DNA of 64,000 nucleotides from Ambrosia x helenae (Eukaryota > Streptophyta > Magnoliopsida > Asterales > Asteraceae). Numbering within the stretch: the first letter of the stretch is position 1; each line of letters begins with the position of its first letter. The stretch spans positions 83,780,555 through 83,844,554 of the forward strand of contig CM061232.1 of the NCBI GenBank assembly GCA_030844895.1, read 5' to 3'. The position numbers were made by a program, and so were the translations under genes. This document shows positions 22,352 to 34,731 of the stretch, piece by piece. Under the pieces are notes generated by a model. The model did no database searches. It saw nothing but the letters and a program-made list of their open reading frames with translations, and was not told the DNA's origin.

Positions 22352-25300
22352 TCAAATATCGCTGAAAATTTCCTTATAAACCACATTTTTTGTTTTAGTC
22401 ATCACTTTCCCATCAGCATCCAGTATAAGTAACTTCACGCCTGCCCTGCTTTTAACTCTTGATAATGCGACATAAAGCTGGCCGTGTGAGAATACAGGGT
22501 TTCCTAAATACAATCCAACCTTCGATAAAGACTGTCCTTGGCTTTTATTGATGGTCATTGCAAAACATACGCTTATTGGGAATTGACGCCTTTGGAACTT
22601 TACTCGAATCTTGATATCAGAGGGTATCAAATTTATTCTTGGAATAAGAGTTTTGGTACCAATGTTTCCACCTGATATGATCTCGGCTTCAATAACACGC
22701 TTTGCAAGTCTGGTGATTCGTAATCTCGTTCCATTGCACAAACCATTTTGTTGATCTATGTTTCTCAACAACATGACGGGTACACCAACTTTAAGTGCTA
22801 AACGATGATTAGGTAACCCAGAAATTTTTAAACCATTAAGGACATCAGGAGAGTATAAGTCTTCCTGTGAACGGTTATTACCATTCTCAATCTGACATAT
22901 ACTATCAGAGCTCAGATACTCGACTTCATCTCCAGGAAACAATGCAAGAAGCCTTTCATTTATATCATGTACGACTTCATTTGTAGGTGCAAGTATTGCT
23001 CGTTCTCCAAAGTAATCTTTATCTTTGTAAAGTTGAATAAGTGAAGGGTAGACGAAATCAATTAATCTAGAAATCGGATCTGATGTACCCTTAATAAGAA
23101 GATCATCTGGAATGTCCACATCAAACTCATCATCATGAATTGACTCACCAACTTTACCCTCACCTAATTCAAGAAGCCAGTTTGCAAATGCCTTTGTTTC
23201 TTCAGATTTAGACGTGTTGTTACCCAACGTTAACCTCATGTTTTTTGTTAAAGTAAGGACTTTGCAACTATTCCAAATAGGAGACGAAGTTATTGATGCA
23301 TTTAAAATATCTCTTCTACTACCATTTGGAACAACCGGAAGGATCTGTCTAAAATCACCACCCAAAACCATAACCTTACCACCAAAAGGCAACTCAGAAT
23401 TAGCTGAAGAATTTGACTGCAAGACGTCTTTCATTGTACGATCAAGTGCCTCAAAAGCATGCTTGTGAATCATTGGAGCTTCATCCCAAATAATTAACTT
23501 AGTTTGCTTCAATAAATCAGCAATGTCACTATTGGGCTTTATACCGCACAATGACTGTTCAGTAACATTCAAAGGTATACGAAACCTAGAATGCGCTGTC
23601 CTTCCACCAGATAACAGCAGAGAAGCAATACCACTGGATGCAACGTTCAAAACAATTTGTCCTTTAGATCTTATGGCAGCAGACAACGTTTTCCATAAAA
23701 AGGTTTTACCAGTTCCTCCAAAACCATAAACAAAGAATAGCCCACCTTTGTTACAATCAACCGCATGAATGATTTCATCAAAAATTGAACGTTGCTCATC
23801 AGTTAAAGAACGTGAATGGGTATGAAATTCCTCAGCCAACGTACTTACTTGATAATTCAGCTCATCAAGAATCAAACGGTTATTTGCAGATGATATCGAA
23901 TCATTATTCGGATAAGGCATAGAAGGAAACCTACGTAGGCTTGAGTTATTCCGAAGCAACTGTTTCTCAATTTCAAGCAACGTAAGGTTCTTTATTTGTT
24001 CATCAGGAAGAGACAAACCTAAAAACGAAAAAGTTTGTAACATTCAATTTAAAAGAAAAGGGACATTAAAAAAAATAAATTCATTAAATTTCGAAATAAA
24101 AATTTGTTACTTTCAATTTGGAATACGTCTTCGTGTCTACGCATAATACCATCTGACAGATACTTCCATGATTTTTCCCAAACATGCTCAGGCCTAGATA
24201 AGGTATTAGACATCAACATCATCGCAAACAAATTACGAAGAGAATATCCAGAACCTGTATAATGAGCCTCCTCAATAGCTTCTACATATTCTTTGTCATC
24301 GTCTAAGAGGCCAAGAGCATAACATGCATCACGAAATGTTGGTAAGATTTCTCCATTGACCGTTCTTATCTCCTCAAATGATCTAGGGCCTTTTACTTTA
24401 TTTAGAAGAACTCTCAAAAAATACGCCTCGCCCATAGATGGATTAACCATGTGAACACGACCAATTGCCTTACCCATCTTTCGAAAGTCCCATTTTTTTT
24501 CTTCATCTTTCCAGACAAATTTACTTGGGATTTCAATGTAACTTAGTTCACGTGCCACAGCTTCGTTTTGGTTCAGTTCCATCCATTTTAGAAACATTGT
24601 TGCAGCCACCGTTGGTTTGTCGAGAACATTTTGAATATTTTCTTTTGGACCATATACAACACTTTGCTCACCGGGCAGATGAAATGGAAGCCTTATAACT
24701 GGAGGGTATCTGTAATGCACTTCATTTTTAAATATTCTCCACGAAGCTTCACATGCTGAAAGGAACCTACAATCGAAATGTTTTTTGATTTCATCTTTTT
24801 GCATCACTTCTTCACCTTCTCCATCATCTTCTACAAAAGCAACTTTAGCCATATCAGGTCCTTTATTAATGTATTTGAATAAATACTTAATTGAAGCAGC
24901 CTGGTTACACCATTCAACATTGATATGAGCTTGGTAACGCCTTAAAAGTTTTGCATTATAAGGGACCACATGTCTGTTGTCTAACGTAGCAGTTCCTTTT
25001 TCAACAAATATCCCTGACTCTCTTCTTCTATAAACCGGATATCCATTTGAATCTAACGTTGAAGCAGAAGAAAACTTCTTTGGAAATTTCTTGGAGCACT
25101 TACCGTCAAGCATGCACGGACAGTTCGGATATTCACGTCCACATGGTCCATGAATCATAAAGTCACTCACAAGACTAAACAACTCCGGATCAACATTCTT
25201 ATCAGGGATTTCAGCCGAAACAAAACGATCAACGTGTTCAATTGTGGGTAGCTTACTGGCTTCTTTAAGAAACGGACAGATATGAGCATGGGGCAGTCCA

Positions 25301-28300
25301 CGTTTTTGGAACTCTATAGTATAGACCGCTGCAATATAAAGTAAAACAATATAGTTAGAAAGTTAATTAATAAAAACACGGTACTATTTAGAAACAACAA
25401 ATAAAAATTGTATAAGTATAAGTGAATAAAGATGATAATCTATGAATATATATTGGAAGTTTTTTTTTCGTAATGAATTTTACCTGCTGAAGTTTTGCCC
25501 AATAGTGCTTTTTCACGTAAATCTTTCATGATTGAGTCTAGCTTAACTTTGAATAGTCTAGCTAAGATATCTGGCCTATCTTCTGGATTTGTCTTCTTGT
25601 CTTTAAGAAACCGTCTAATTTCAGGCCATTTTGGATTGCATGTGATTGTAATAAAAAAAATCAGGGTATCCATGCCTTTTACAAATAGCCATTGCATCAA
25701 GATAATTTTCCCTCATGTATCGTGCACCACCAGTAAAAGAAGAGGGTAAAATCACAGGTGTCCCTACTTTTGCCAAGTCAGTAGGTCCATTTTGGTTCAA
25801 CGTTTGAAGATTAGTATAACTTTCACACCTAAGTTTACTTTGCTAGAAACGGACATAAAATAAGCGCTCACTCTCAATCATTGTATAAACGTCAACCAAA
25901 AATTGTTGAAGAAGCCGCCTTGCATTCAAAATCAATGAGAACTTACCAACTCTGTCCTGAATATGATATGCAAAATACTCTCTCATTGAACACTTTGAAT
26001 CTACTTTCTTTTTAGATTTCCTCTCTTCCCTGTGTGGTATATCAACCCTATAACAATCTTCTCCAAATGGAATAAGCAATGGATACTGCAGGGCTAGATA
26101 CGACGGATGAAGTTCAGATATACGCTGAAGTCCCTCTGATCTTGACTCCACGACAATATCTCTATTGTCAACCTGGTCATCATTGTCTGAAAAAATAAGA
26201 GCGGCGATTTTTGATGAAGTTGGTAGGTTGTATGTTCGGCCATCTTTAGTTCTCCTACCAATAAGACGCAACTTAAGGGTAACTTCCGGATTTTCATGAA
26301 ATCGATCCCGTACACTCCTATAGCTTTTCACAAGCTGATTATTTGAGTCTAACATCGACTTCAGGTACTGAATGATTTCAATGTCAAGGCGGTCAGAAAT
26401 ATCCTTACACTTTTCCTTTTCCTTACTGAAATGAATGTAAAAATAAATTTTAATAAATTAAAATTTATATACAGGGCTAAAAAAAGTAGAATAAATTTTT
26501 TAGAATATTACCTATAAATGTTTTTTCGGTTTGAAACTTCATTTTCAGTGTCATATATATATAACTGAGAAAACTTCGGTTTCGAACCATCATAAGGAAG
26601 AAGACCACCCATCGTGTGATAATTCTCACCACTTATTCTGTATATGAAGGGAGCCTTTCCACTATTGATATTTGAATCAACCTTCCCTCCCATTGAAGTA
26701 AAACAAAACATAGAATTGAAGCGGCGAATGTGCTTTAAGAAATATTTGCTCTTTAATTCTATGTTCTTGAAAAGGTTCTGATAATCTAAATTGCTCTCTT
26801 TGAAATCTGGAAGTTGTACCTTTCCATAACCACAACATAGCATATAGCTTGTTCTTCCACCAACATTTACGCTTCTAGCAGCTTCTGATCTCCACAATTT
26901 TGCATTACACATTTGACATACAACCGTTTGATCACCATGATCCAGATAATCTTGCAAACAGAATAAATAAAATAACATTAACTTATAAAAGAAAAAAAAT
27001 AAGCTTTTAAATGTTTTGTAAATTTAATATTTACCTTTAGAAACACCCTTATATTGCAAGCCTTCAATTGCTTGAGGTTCCACATTTTCTTCGTCAGACA
27101 AACTAACGATTCGGACAGGTGATATGCAACGTCGATTATTCCTTGATGTATTAATCGGTTCTCTTTGAGCAGAAGATGATGCAAGTGAGACCGTATTAAC
27201 ATCAGTAAGTCCACCTGTAATTAATCATATCATTTCAAGGTTAGTATTAATAAGATTCAGAAATTCATTAGATTAATCGACACAAAGCAAATTGTACCAG
27301 ATGGGGTTGGATAAGTAGGAGTTCTAAGCGTGTTATTATTTGAACACTCATGTGCAACAGTGGGTTGTTTTCGAGCTCTAGTAACAGAACCAACTTTACG
27401 TCTTTTTGAATCAAGTTGTGATTTTCTAAAGTTTCGTAACTCTGCAGAATTGTGTCTTTGGACTTCAGGCACCGAAACTATGGATAAAAATAATATCAGT
27501 TTGTATATTAAATGAACGTTTAGTGTTAAAATAAAAGACTAATATAAAAAAAAAAAACTTGTATAACATAGAACTATGATACCGTTTGTAATATTGGACA
27601 AAGGAGTTCGTTGTGTAGAACCTGATAATACATAATGAAATAAAAAAAAGTGTTAGAGTAAAAAATTTGTCATCAATTTAAAAAGTAAAGCTTTCGAATT
27701 ATTAAATGTTATACAAATTTATTACCAGAAAATGATGCGTTAAATGGGTTGTTGAAGCTTGATCTAAAGGATGACATATCGATTGAAACTAAAGTACTTC
27801 TGGATGTTGATGAGTTTGAATTTTGACATTGTTTAGCATTGAGTCTCTTAGCATCCATTTGTAGTTTTCTGGATTTTCGACACTCCGATGCAATATTTTT
27901 ATTGACTTCAAGTGTAGAAACAACGTATGAAATAGTATTAGTTTTTATAATGCAGTCAATAAGAAATTAGGATATTCTTATACAGTAAAACATGTAGTTT
28001 AAATAAATAAAAAATACCATTTGATAAAGTAGACAAAGGATTTTGTTGCAATTGTCCTATAAAGAATAGACGAACAAATAAAATTGACTTAAATTATAAA
28101 TATGGATTGGAAGTTCAGACTGTATAGAAAGATTTAAAAGTAAAAAGTGTTATTCGTTGGTTTACTGGGTGTAGAAACATTCAATGTACTTTGGAAAGTT
28201 GAGCTTTGCTGAATATAATGGTTGGAACGTTCAACGGAGTAACGATTAAATATTGTAGTTGGCGGCACATTTTGAATTCCATTATTATGATTGTTCACCT

Positions 28301-28614
28301 TGCATCTCTTTGCATCCAGTTGTAATTTTCTATATTTACGACACTCGGCGGCGTGCTTAACTTTTTCTTCATGGGAGACAACTGTGAAGAATTATGTATT
28401 AGTTACATAACTAAACGCTAATATAAATAAAGACATATATAACTACGAAATATGTGTACCGTTTGAGATATTAGATAACGGCGTTCGTTTGTCATCACCT
28501 TATAAAAAATCGAAAAATTAGATGACAAACCAAAAATAATATAAATAGAAATACATTGTATATATATGCCAAAAAAATTACCATTCGAACTGTTAGAAGT
28601 CTTTTACGTCCCAT
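22352..28614 (-). pseudogene. Helitron Rep/Helicase gene, multi-exon, two lesions
   Basis: A minus-strand gene with readable GT-AG introns. Likely exons: 28582-28614 (start MGRKRLL), three repeats of a two-exon module (28500-27310), 27035-27214, 26512-26950 (zinc-finger type Cys residues, CQMCNAKLW), 25484-26425, 24111-25328 and 22352-24018. The Rep nuclease carries the HUH motif (GLPHAHIC, about 25290) and the paired-tyrosine motif KYLFKYINKG (about 24865-24890). The last exon is a Pif1-type 5'-3' helicase with Walker A GFGGTGKTF (about 23715), Walker B LIIWDEAPM and a C-terminal FAMTINKSQGQS motif. Lesions: TAG at 25843-25845 and one extra base in a run of eight A's (plus strand, 25653-25660), both in the exon before the HUH motif. 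It is therefore probably inactive, although the homopolymer change could be an assembly error. Confidence 0.85.
27310..28500 (-). repeat. Tandem triplication of a two-exon module in the Helitron gene
   Basis: Three successive modules each contain a mini-exon encoding a (R/N)PLS(N/T)(I/L)(S/T)NG-type peptide (about 28483-28500, 28018-28058 and 27583-27622) and a second exon encoding an (A/S)E(C/L)R(K/N)xRKxQ(L/M)DxKR peptide (about 28299-28386, 27830-27910 and 27389-27472). The spacing is about 450 bp. Introns and exons are duplicated together. The basic motif could contact DNA (inference). Confidence 0.7.
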
Positions 28615-29902
28615 TTCACCTAAAAGGAGGCAATTCTACATAAAATGCATCATAAGAGTTTAACAAAATATAAACAAACTTAAAATTATGGATGATAATT
28701 TTATAGATATGTAAACATTCAACGATACATAATACTTAACTAACAATATATTATAAATCAACGTAAACTACAAATAATCAAGTATTACTAAGAAATATAG
28801 AATACAGCAAACTAAACAAAACATGTAGATAATCATGTTATGCGAAAATATGTAATATTGAAATAAAATAATTACATACCTTCAACTTGTATGATAGAAC
28901 AAAAGAGAAAGCAGAAAAAAGCAAAGATGAACTCTTGAAGAGTTGAGTGTTCTAATTTGTTTGTAAGACTGAATGGATTACTTTAGGAGAAACATGTTGT
29001 TTTGCTTGAGAGTAGTAGGGTTTTATAGAATTTTCAACATTAAATTTGTAGTTAAAAATGTTAATTAATATGCTTAATTACTTACCATTATTAAAGAAAT
29101 CTCAGTATTTGAATTTTTGGTGTAAGTATAATTCAAATTTTCCGAAAATTTGAATTTATGCAGATTTCTAGTTTTTTATTTTTAGTAAGTGTGTAATTAC
29201 AATCAATTTGTAATTAAAAATGTTAATTAATATGCTTAATTACTTACCATTATTAAAGAAATGTTAGTATTTGAATTTTTGGTGTAATTATATTTTAAAT
29301 TTTTCAAAAAATTGAACTTAATTATATTTATTTTTTTTATTTTTTTTAGTAAGTGTGTAATTACAATACATTTGTTTAATTTAATTGTAGTATAGCAACT
29401 TTGTAATTTTAACATAATATTTCGTTTTAGTACTTACAATTTTATATTAAAGTAATTTAAAAACATTTTTTTAAATAAAAAATGTATAAACGGAATATAA
29501 TTAAATTTTAGTAAAATTTTGTTGAATAATGTTATTGAATGTATTAGAACTTTATGTTTGATAACTTGTTTGTAAATAATATAAATATGATCAAAAAATG
29601 TGAATTATATATTGGTGGAATGAAAAATAATGTTGTTCTTCTTATAAACAATCCAACATAAGGTATAAATCATAAAAATTTATTCAACAACGCAACAATT
29701 ATTTGGCAAAGGTAAGGAAAAAAACATAAAGTTCAAACCAACAATTTATTCAAATGAAAAATAGTAGCAAACATCAAACAAACCATACTAAAAAACAAAT
29801 TGTCTCACACCGTAAACAAACATCCGGAAAATTAAAAAAAATAGTAAACAAACGGATAAATGTTCTTATTTTTCAAGCTTTGGGATCAACAGGGGGATCT
29901 CA

Positions 29903-30192
29903 GCTGAGCCAAGAGATGGTGTGGGTTCGAGTTTGCCAGATTCTCGTCGGATAAATACGGTACAGGGCCGAGAGGTATATGTGTGTTTGCGAGAGGAGTT
30001 TCAATATATAGATGGAGTCATGGAGATTTAATATACGACCGAATGTTAAGGCCCTCAATTGTCGTTCTTGTTCTTTAGTTACTAATCAATTAATCATCAA
30101 TTTCAATCATAACGTCGGTTACGGACTTGATTTATAAAAGCAGCGGTTTATGAGGAGAATGATTTGCTATTTTTATGTATCCATTATTATAC
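29903..30192 (-). repeat. Second copy of an LTR-B segment flanking the Helitron
   Basis: This stretch repeats about 21937-22227 in direct orientation with few differences; one is a T-run length difference (near 22192 versus 30168), and at the left edge GAGCC here versus GACCC in the left copy. At both positions it matches the intact LTR (18975-19268) better than the copy left of the Helitron does. Confidence 0.8.
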
Positions 30193-30576
30193 ATTATATA
30201 TATTCGTTCGTTGTGTTCAACAGAGTAGCAAGCAAGGTGATGAATTGATTTGGTTTTGTCTTCTAGCAATTTTTTTTTTGTTTTAAGGATACAGTTATTA
30301 TTTATTAGTATTATTATTGTTGTTAATCAAACTAAGTGGTGGGAAAAAATATATTGTTTATTGAGATTGACTTGTATTTATTTGTATCAATTTTAAAATG
30401 CATCTTGTATTTAAAAATAAAAATAAATAATAATAACAAAAGTAAAAATATTTTGAAACATACAAATTTAATCATGAGTAATATTGTATAAAATAAATGA
30501 GAGTGGGACAAAATAATAAAAATTAGAACTTTTATTAATTAAAAATTTGGAGAAAATTACAAGATGTTATAATAGT

Positions 30577-32507
30577 CTTGAGAAGGATAAGTTTTGGTTT
30601 TGCTATACGTGGAGTAGGTCTATCTATTGGTCCGACTCCTAGTCTCTCATCCAACTCACCATTAGTGTTTATATGTAAGGTGTAACGCAACTAACTCACC
30701 ACACCTTTGACACCTTGAAAACTTACTAGTTTCTTATTAAAACTACCCTCTTAACTTATTAGCATATATTTGTGTTCAAAGTTTTGTGAAGGGTTCAGGG
30801 TACTAGCTACACAATAGAATTTCAATACACACCAATGCACCTGTAAATTCACCATTGCGTTGCGCACCGAAATGGTTAATTTACCTTGCACGGACGTGTT
30901 ACGTCCTTCTATTATGCAACCACAAAGTTATCTATACGAAAATTATAGTTTTTGTTTTTTTATTAAGAGGTAGTGGAACATGTTTTTTTTTAGTGTCAAG
31001 GAATATTATCAAATAGATGTTTTATCCATATATGTTTGAGTTAAGCTTACAAGTAGTAATGTGTAGTGAGTGACATGCACATATAGTAATTTGTGAAAAT
31101 GTAATACTTAAACGATCAAATATAAATTTCTAGACATGGAACAAATTCCTAATTTATAATGCAAGCAAATAAGATCAATTAAGCAAAACCCACAATCAAG
31201 TTGCAAATCATGAATACATTTAAATTGAATTTGTAAATCAAGTAGGACATCTAAATTAGAATGTAAACAAGTATGCCATGTAGATTTTAGTTGACATGGT
31301 TAGGTATAATTCGAGTTGTGATGAAGCAAACATAGATATGAACATAGACAGAGAAAATAAAGTTCATGGGTTTTTTTTAAGCGGTAATCGTGTTCAAGTT
31401 CGTAGGCAATCAAGATGGAAAATGTTGCTTATGTAAATTTAGTTTATGGGCGAACATGATGGAAAATCATGATTAAATTTATGAAAATGAGAAATCATGT
31501 CTTGGAAAATATTGGTAATGAGTAACTACAGGGAAAGCTGTTGTAGAAAAATGGAGACTATAAAAAACGAAGAATAATTTTTATAGAAAAATATAGATTT
31601 ATATACATTTATTATAGATTTACGAATAACTAAAATTTTCGTCGTAATGAAAAATGTAATAATTTTTTTTTTTAGATAATCAAGTTTGTGGAAAATGATG
31701 AATATAGAAAATATATTATTTTAATTATGAAAATCGGGTTTGTGGAAAATTATCAACATAGACAATACATAATCTTGATTATAAAGTCAAGTTTGTGAAA
31801 AGTTTTGGTTATGAAAATATAGTTGCTAAATATTAGTTTATGATAAATATAAAAAAAAAATTCATGGTTATACAAAAAGAATAGAAGATAATGTGTAGGG
31901 GAGTTTGGTTCACGGAGAGTTTAGACGATACATATTTATGTTTATAGAAATCAAGTTTATGTAGGATAAGGAGATAAACAATTAGGTTTATGAAAACTTA
32001 AATTTGAAAAATATAGATTATAACTTCTAATTTTTTTATAGATAGAGGATGACCATGTTTTATGGAAAGGTATGTATATTATGAAATCGTGTTTTGAACA
32101 AGACAAAGGTACTTGGAGAATTATATTCATGAAACAAGTATGAATAAACGAAAAACTTACTGGGTTTACGTTCTACTGTGGCCAACAGAATTTTATTTTC
32201 TAAATTGATTATGGATAAGGGTAAGGATGATTGAATTGTGTGAGGATAAATGATACAAACTAAATGGGCTTATATTGAATAGTTCAGTGAGTCGGAGAAT
32301 TTAAACATGATTTTTTTTTAAGTAAACTTGAGGAAAGGTCAAAGGAAAGAGGTAGAAGCAAGACAAGAAAGCAAGAAATGGATTGAGGAGAAACATAAAC
32401 AAATAGCATGCAAGAATTGGGGTCACCCATATTGGACACTTAAGGTTATAGTCTAGGTCATGTATCTAATAACCTAATTCCCTATAACCATGGCTCTGAT
32501 ACCAATC
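30577..32507 (-). other. LTR-A internal region (non-coding) with primer site
   Basis: About 1.9 kb of AT-rich sequence with no long frame. On the minus strand it starts with GAT and the tRNA-Met primer site (reverse complement of 32491-32504). Many short runs such as GAAAATATAGATT recur between 31500 and 32000, giving a purine-rich look, but I see no coding or structured RNA feature. Confidence 0.75.
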
Positions 32508-34726
32508 TGTAACACCCCAACCGATGGCGGAAACATCGGGGTGCCACGTAGTGACGATTGTTCATAAGCTCATGGCAACTAAATAAAATTTCAATAGATT
32601 ATTGAAAACAATTACATACAAATCAAATAAGTTCAAATAACAATAACAAGTTTAATTTAATTGAATCTAAGGCTTCAGCTCCTATGTGATCCACAAGTAA
32701 TGTTAACCTCCAATCAACTGAATACCTGAAACATGTTAAGTTTGGAAAATGGAAGGGGTCAACTATAAAGTTGGTGAGAATACATAAGTTTTTGTCAAAA
32801 CAAAGTATAGTATCAAAAAGTGTAAGCATACAATTATGTGTCAATATGTAACAACTAGGGCATACATGTGAAAACAAAACTACAGCAAACTGGGGCATAA
32901 TCAACCCTATGTTGACAAAGTGTAAAGGTCCATCCCATAGATATGGTTCACCTAAGTTTAAGTTGCAGTTCCAATCACCCGCGCTCCCCATAAACATGGT
33001 CAACGAATCTAGGTGGGGTTGTCAATCCAATAGATCTATCATTGTTACTGTTGGCTTGATCAAAGTTAATGATTATGCAAGTATTAGTTGAGTTTACTTA
33101 GCAAGTTTAAGACACGTAGCACAAAGAATCACACAAGACACATAGTTGAATTGCATAAGTTTAAAGAATAGTGTTTAGCATGTTTCACCCCGAAAAGCAT
33201 TGAAAAACTGTAAAAGAGTGGGGATATGTAAACTCACCTTAGGTGCTTAATGAGTTTGTGTGTGTTCTTGAGCGTGCAAACGATTAGTAATAATGCCCTA
33301 AAATAATAAGAAGTTTTGTTTTAGGGTTATATTAAGGGTCTGGAGTTCTTATATGACTAGGATAATCGAAATTATAATAGGTGGAGTGTTAGATAGATTG
33401 GATTTGTTATGATCACGTTTTGGACAGATTGCAGTTACTGTTATAAATTACGTTTTAAAAATATTAAACGACATCCAAAAATTCTGAAAATTTACAGTAC
33501 GCTAAATCAAAGTATTTTGAACAACTTTCGTTTAGAAAAGTTTTTCGTTTGAGCCTTAGAAATAGGTCAAAAACGTGAAACAAATCAGCTTGTCCAGATT
33601 TGAACCCTTGTTTTGTTTGGGCTCGTTGAGGATCAAAACGGATGAGTTTTTCATCATATAATATACCATTAAAACGATAATTCGACGATCTTAATCGTGG
33701 AATCTAATTTTGCTTTAAAAAGTGTTGTAAAATTTGAGTTATGGTGGTTTTAAGTTCGGTTTTACATGCTGTCCAAATCAAGGGTTGCACTTTTGTGCAC
33801 CTTTTAATATGTTAAAATTTATTTTTGTTCAAAATAAGTTAAATTAGGTTTTTAAACATTATGTTACAGGTTTTAAAAGCATAATCAAGCTAATTTTAAT
33901 AAGGAATAAGTGATGAAAAAAAACGTTAAGAAAGAAACGACATAACATAACTTAAAGTACTTACTTGAAAGCTTCGGTTCGTGTTGAAAGAAAAGAATGT
34001 GGTTGAAATTACTTTTTTTGTGTGTGTGTTTGGGACGGATTAGAGAGTTTTCAATGCGAGGTGCAAATAATGAATGAATAGGTAGGCCATTGTATTTATA
34101 GGGTAGCAATTTGAGTTGTAAATGGTTTAGAAGTATATAAATAAGAAAGGGTCGTGAGTTAGGGATGTTTGTCATTTTTTTAAGATATCCCTAAATTAAA
34201 ATATTTTTACTACGTTTTAAGAGTGAGTTAATAGTTGTATTAGTCAAACTTTAATTTAAGGTATATCTATATGACTTATTGATATGGTTGGGAATATTTA
34301 AAATTATCATCACTTATAAAATTTAGTTTCTAGATATAAGCCATTAATATGATTATAAAAAGTTACTAATATCAAATATTGTGATAAGTAATGAAGCAAA
34401 CTGTTGTCATCGGACTTAAGCATCAAATGTACTCGGTTTTCTAAGAAAATAAACTAATAATAATACTATTAAAAAAAGAAAAGAAAATAAGGATATCATC
34501 GTAATGTTGGTTAGAATTGTTAAGTAAATTAAGTTTATATTTTAAAATAAATCTTAACTTGTATGCAGTATGTATATATATACATATCATTGATTTTTTT
34601 TTGTGTTAATTAATAATATATATATATATATATATTAGTTTTATAAATGTGTTGGAACTTTGTATTGTTGTCATTTTATGTCTTTAGAGTTGTAATTAAA
34701 TTATTGTAAAAATCGCAAATATTACA
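32508..34726 (-). repeat. LTR-A 5' LTR
   Basis: 2219 bp, uninterrupted. A TATA-like element in minus orientation lies at 34093-34101. It aligns with 2658-3101 plus 15549-17340. It ends AATATTACA and is followed by TSD TATTC. Confidence 0.88.
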
Positions 34727-34731
34727 TATTC

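Larger units (their letters stand above)
22228..29902 (-). mobile_element. Helitron (rolling-circle transposon), coding, with lesions
   Basis: The minus-strand 3' end is canonical: CTAG (complement of 22228-22231) followed by T, preceded by GCGGGCAAATAT and a short GC-rich inverted repeat near 22238-22255. The insertion point lies between A and T of the LTR-B sequence TTATATAT, as expected for Helitrons. It encodes a Rep/helicase gene on the minus strand. The 5' end is uncertain: LTR sequence resumes at about 29903, and the bases there on the minus strand (TCAGCTGAGATCC) start with TC but are not preceded by A. No classical TSD is expected. Confidence 0.8.
17397..30571 (-). mobile_element. 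LTR-B: second non-coding LTR retrotransposon, nested in LTR-A
   Basis: The outer ends are TATAACACC (17397) and GATGTTATA (ending 30571), with a perfect TSD ATAGT (17392-17396 and 30572-30576). Left LTR: 17397-19644 (2248 bp). Right LTR: begins 20363 and is split by the Helitron. The internal region between the LTRs is only 718 bp (19645-20362), bounded by a minus-strand polypurine tract (GTCTCCCCT at 19645) and a minus-strand primer site (20346-20359), with no coding capacity. The first 50 or so bases of its LTRs match those of LTR-A, so the two are related families. LTRs three times longer than the interior mark it as non-autonomous. Confidence 0.85.
20363..30571 (-). repeat. LTR-B 5' LTR, split by the Helitron
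   Basis: 20363-22227 is LTR sequence up to the Helitron; LTR sequence resumes at about 29903 and runs to 30571. The right piece does not resume where the left one stops: 29903-30192 repeats the stretch already present at 21937-22227. The expected remaining LTR portion is 30193-30571. Confidence 0.8.
2658..34726 (-). mobile_element. LTR-A: long-LTR, non-coding LTR retrotransposon carrying nested insertions
   Basis: The termini are TGTAACACC at 2658 and AATATTACA ending at 34726, with a perfect 5-bp TSD TATTC (2653-2657 and 34727-34731). Orientation is minus: just inside the right LTR the sequence TGGCTCTGATACCA (32491-32504) is the reverse complement of an initiator-tRNA-Met primer site, and just inside the left LTR GTCTCCCCT (17341) is the reverse complement of a polypurine tract. 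Removing the nested Copia and LTR-B leaves LTRs of about 2.2 kb and an internal part of about 2.0 kb without gag or pol. About 25 differences between the LTRs are visible by eye (roughly 1%). It interrupts the Copia-H third ORF. The 3' internal end resembles that of Gypsy chromoviruses, so it probably relies on such an element in trans (inference). Confidence 0.85.

Noticed and set aside
29870..29905. Canonical Helitron 5' terminus at TCAGCTGAGATCC (minus)
   Set aside because: It starts with TC but the preceding base is not A and the LTR does not continue correctly, so the 5' end is left undefined.
29754..29954. 66-codon frame at the right Helitron/LTR junction
   Set aside because: Crosses the junction between Helitron flank and LTR-B sequence; chance frame.
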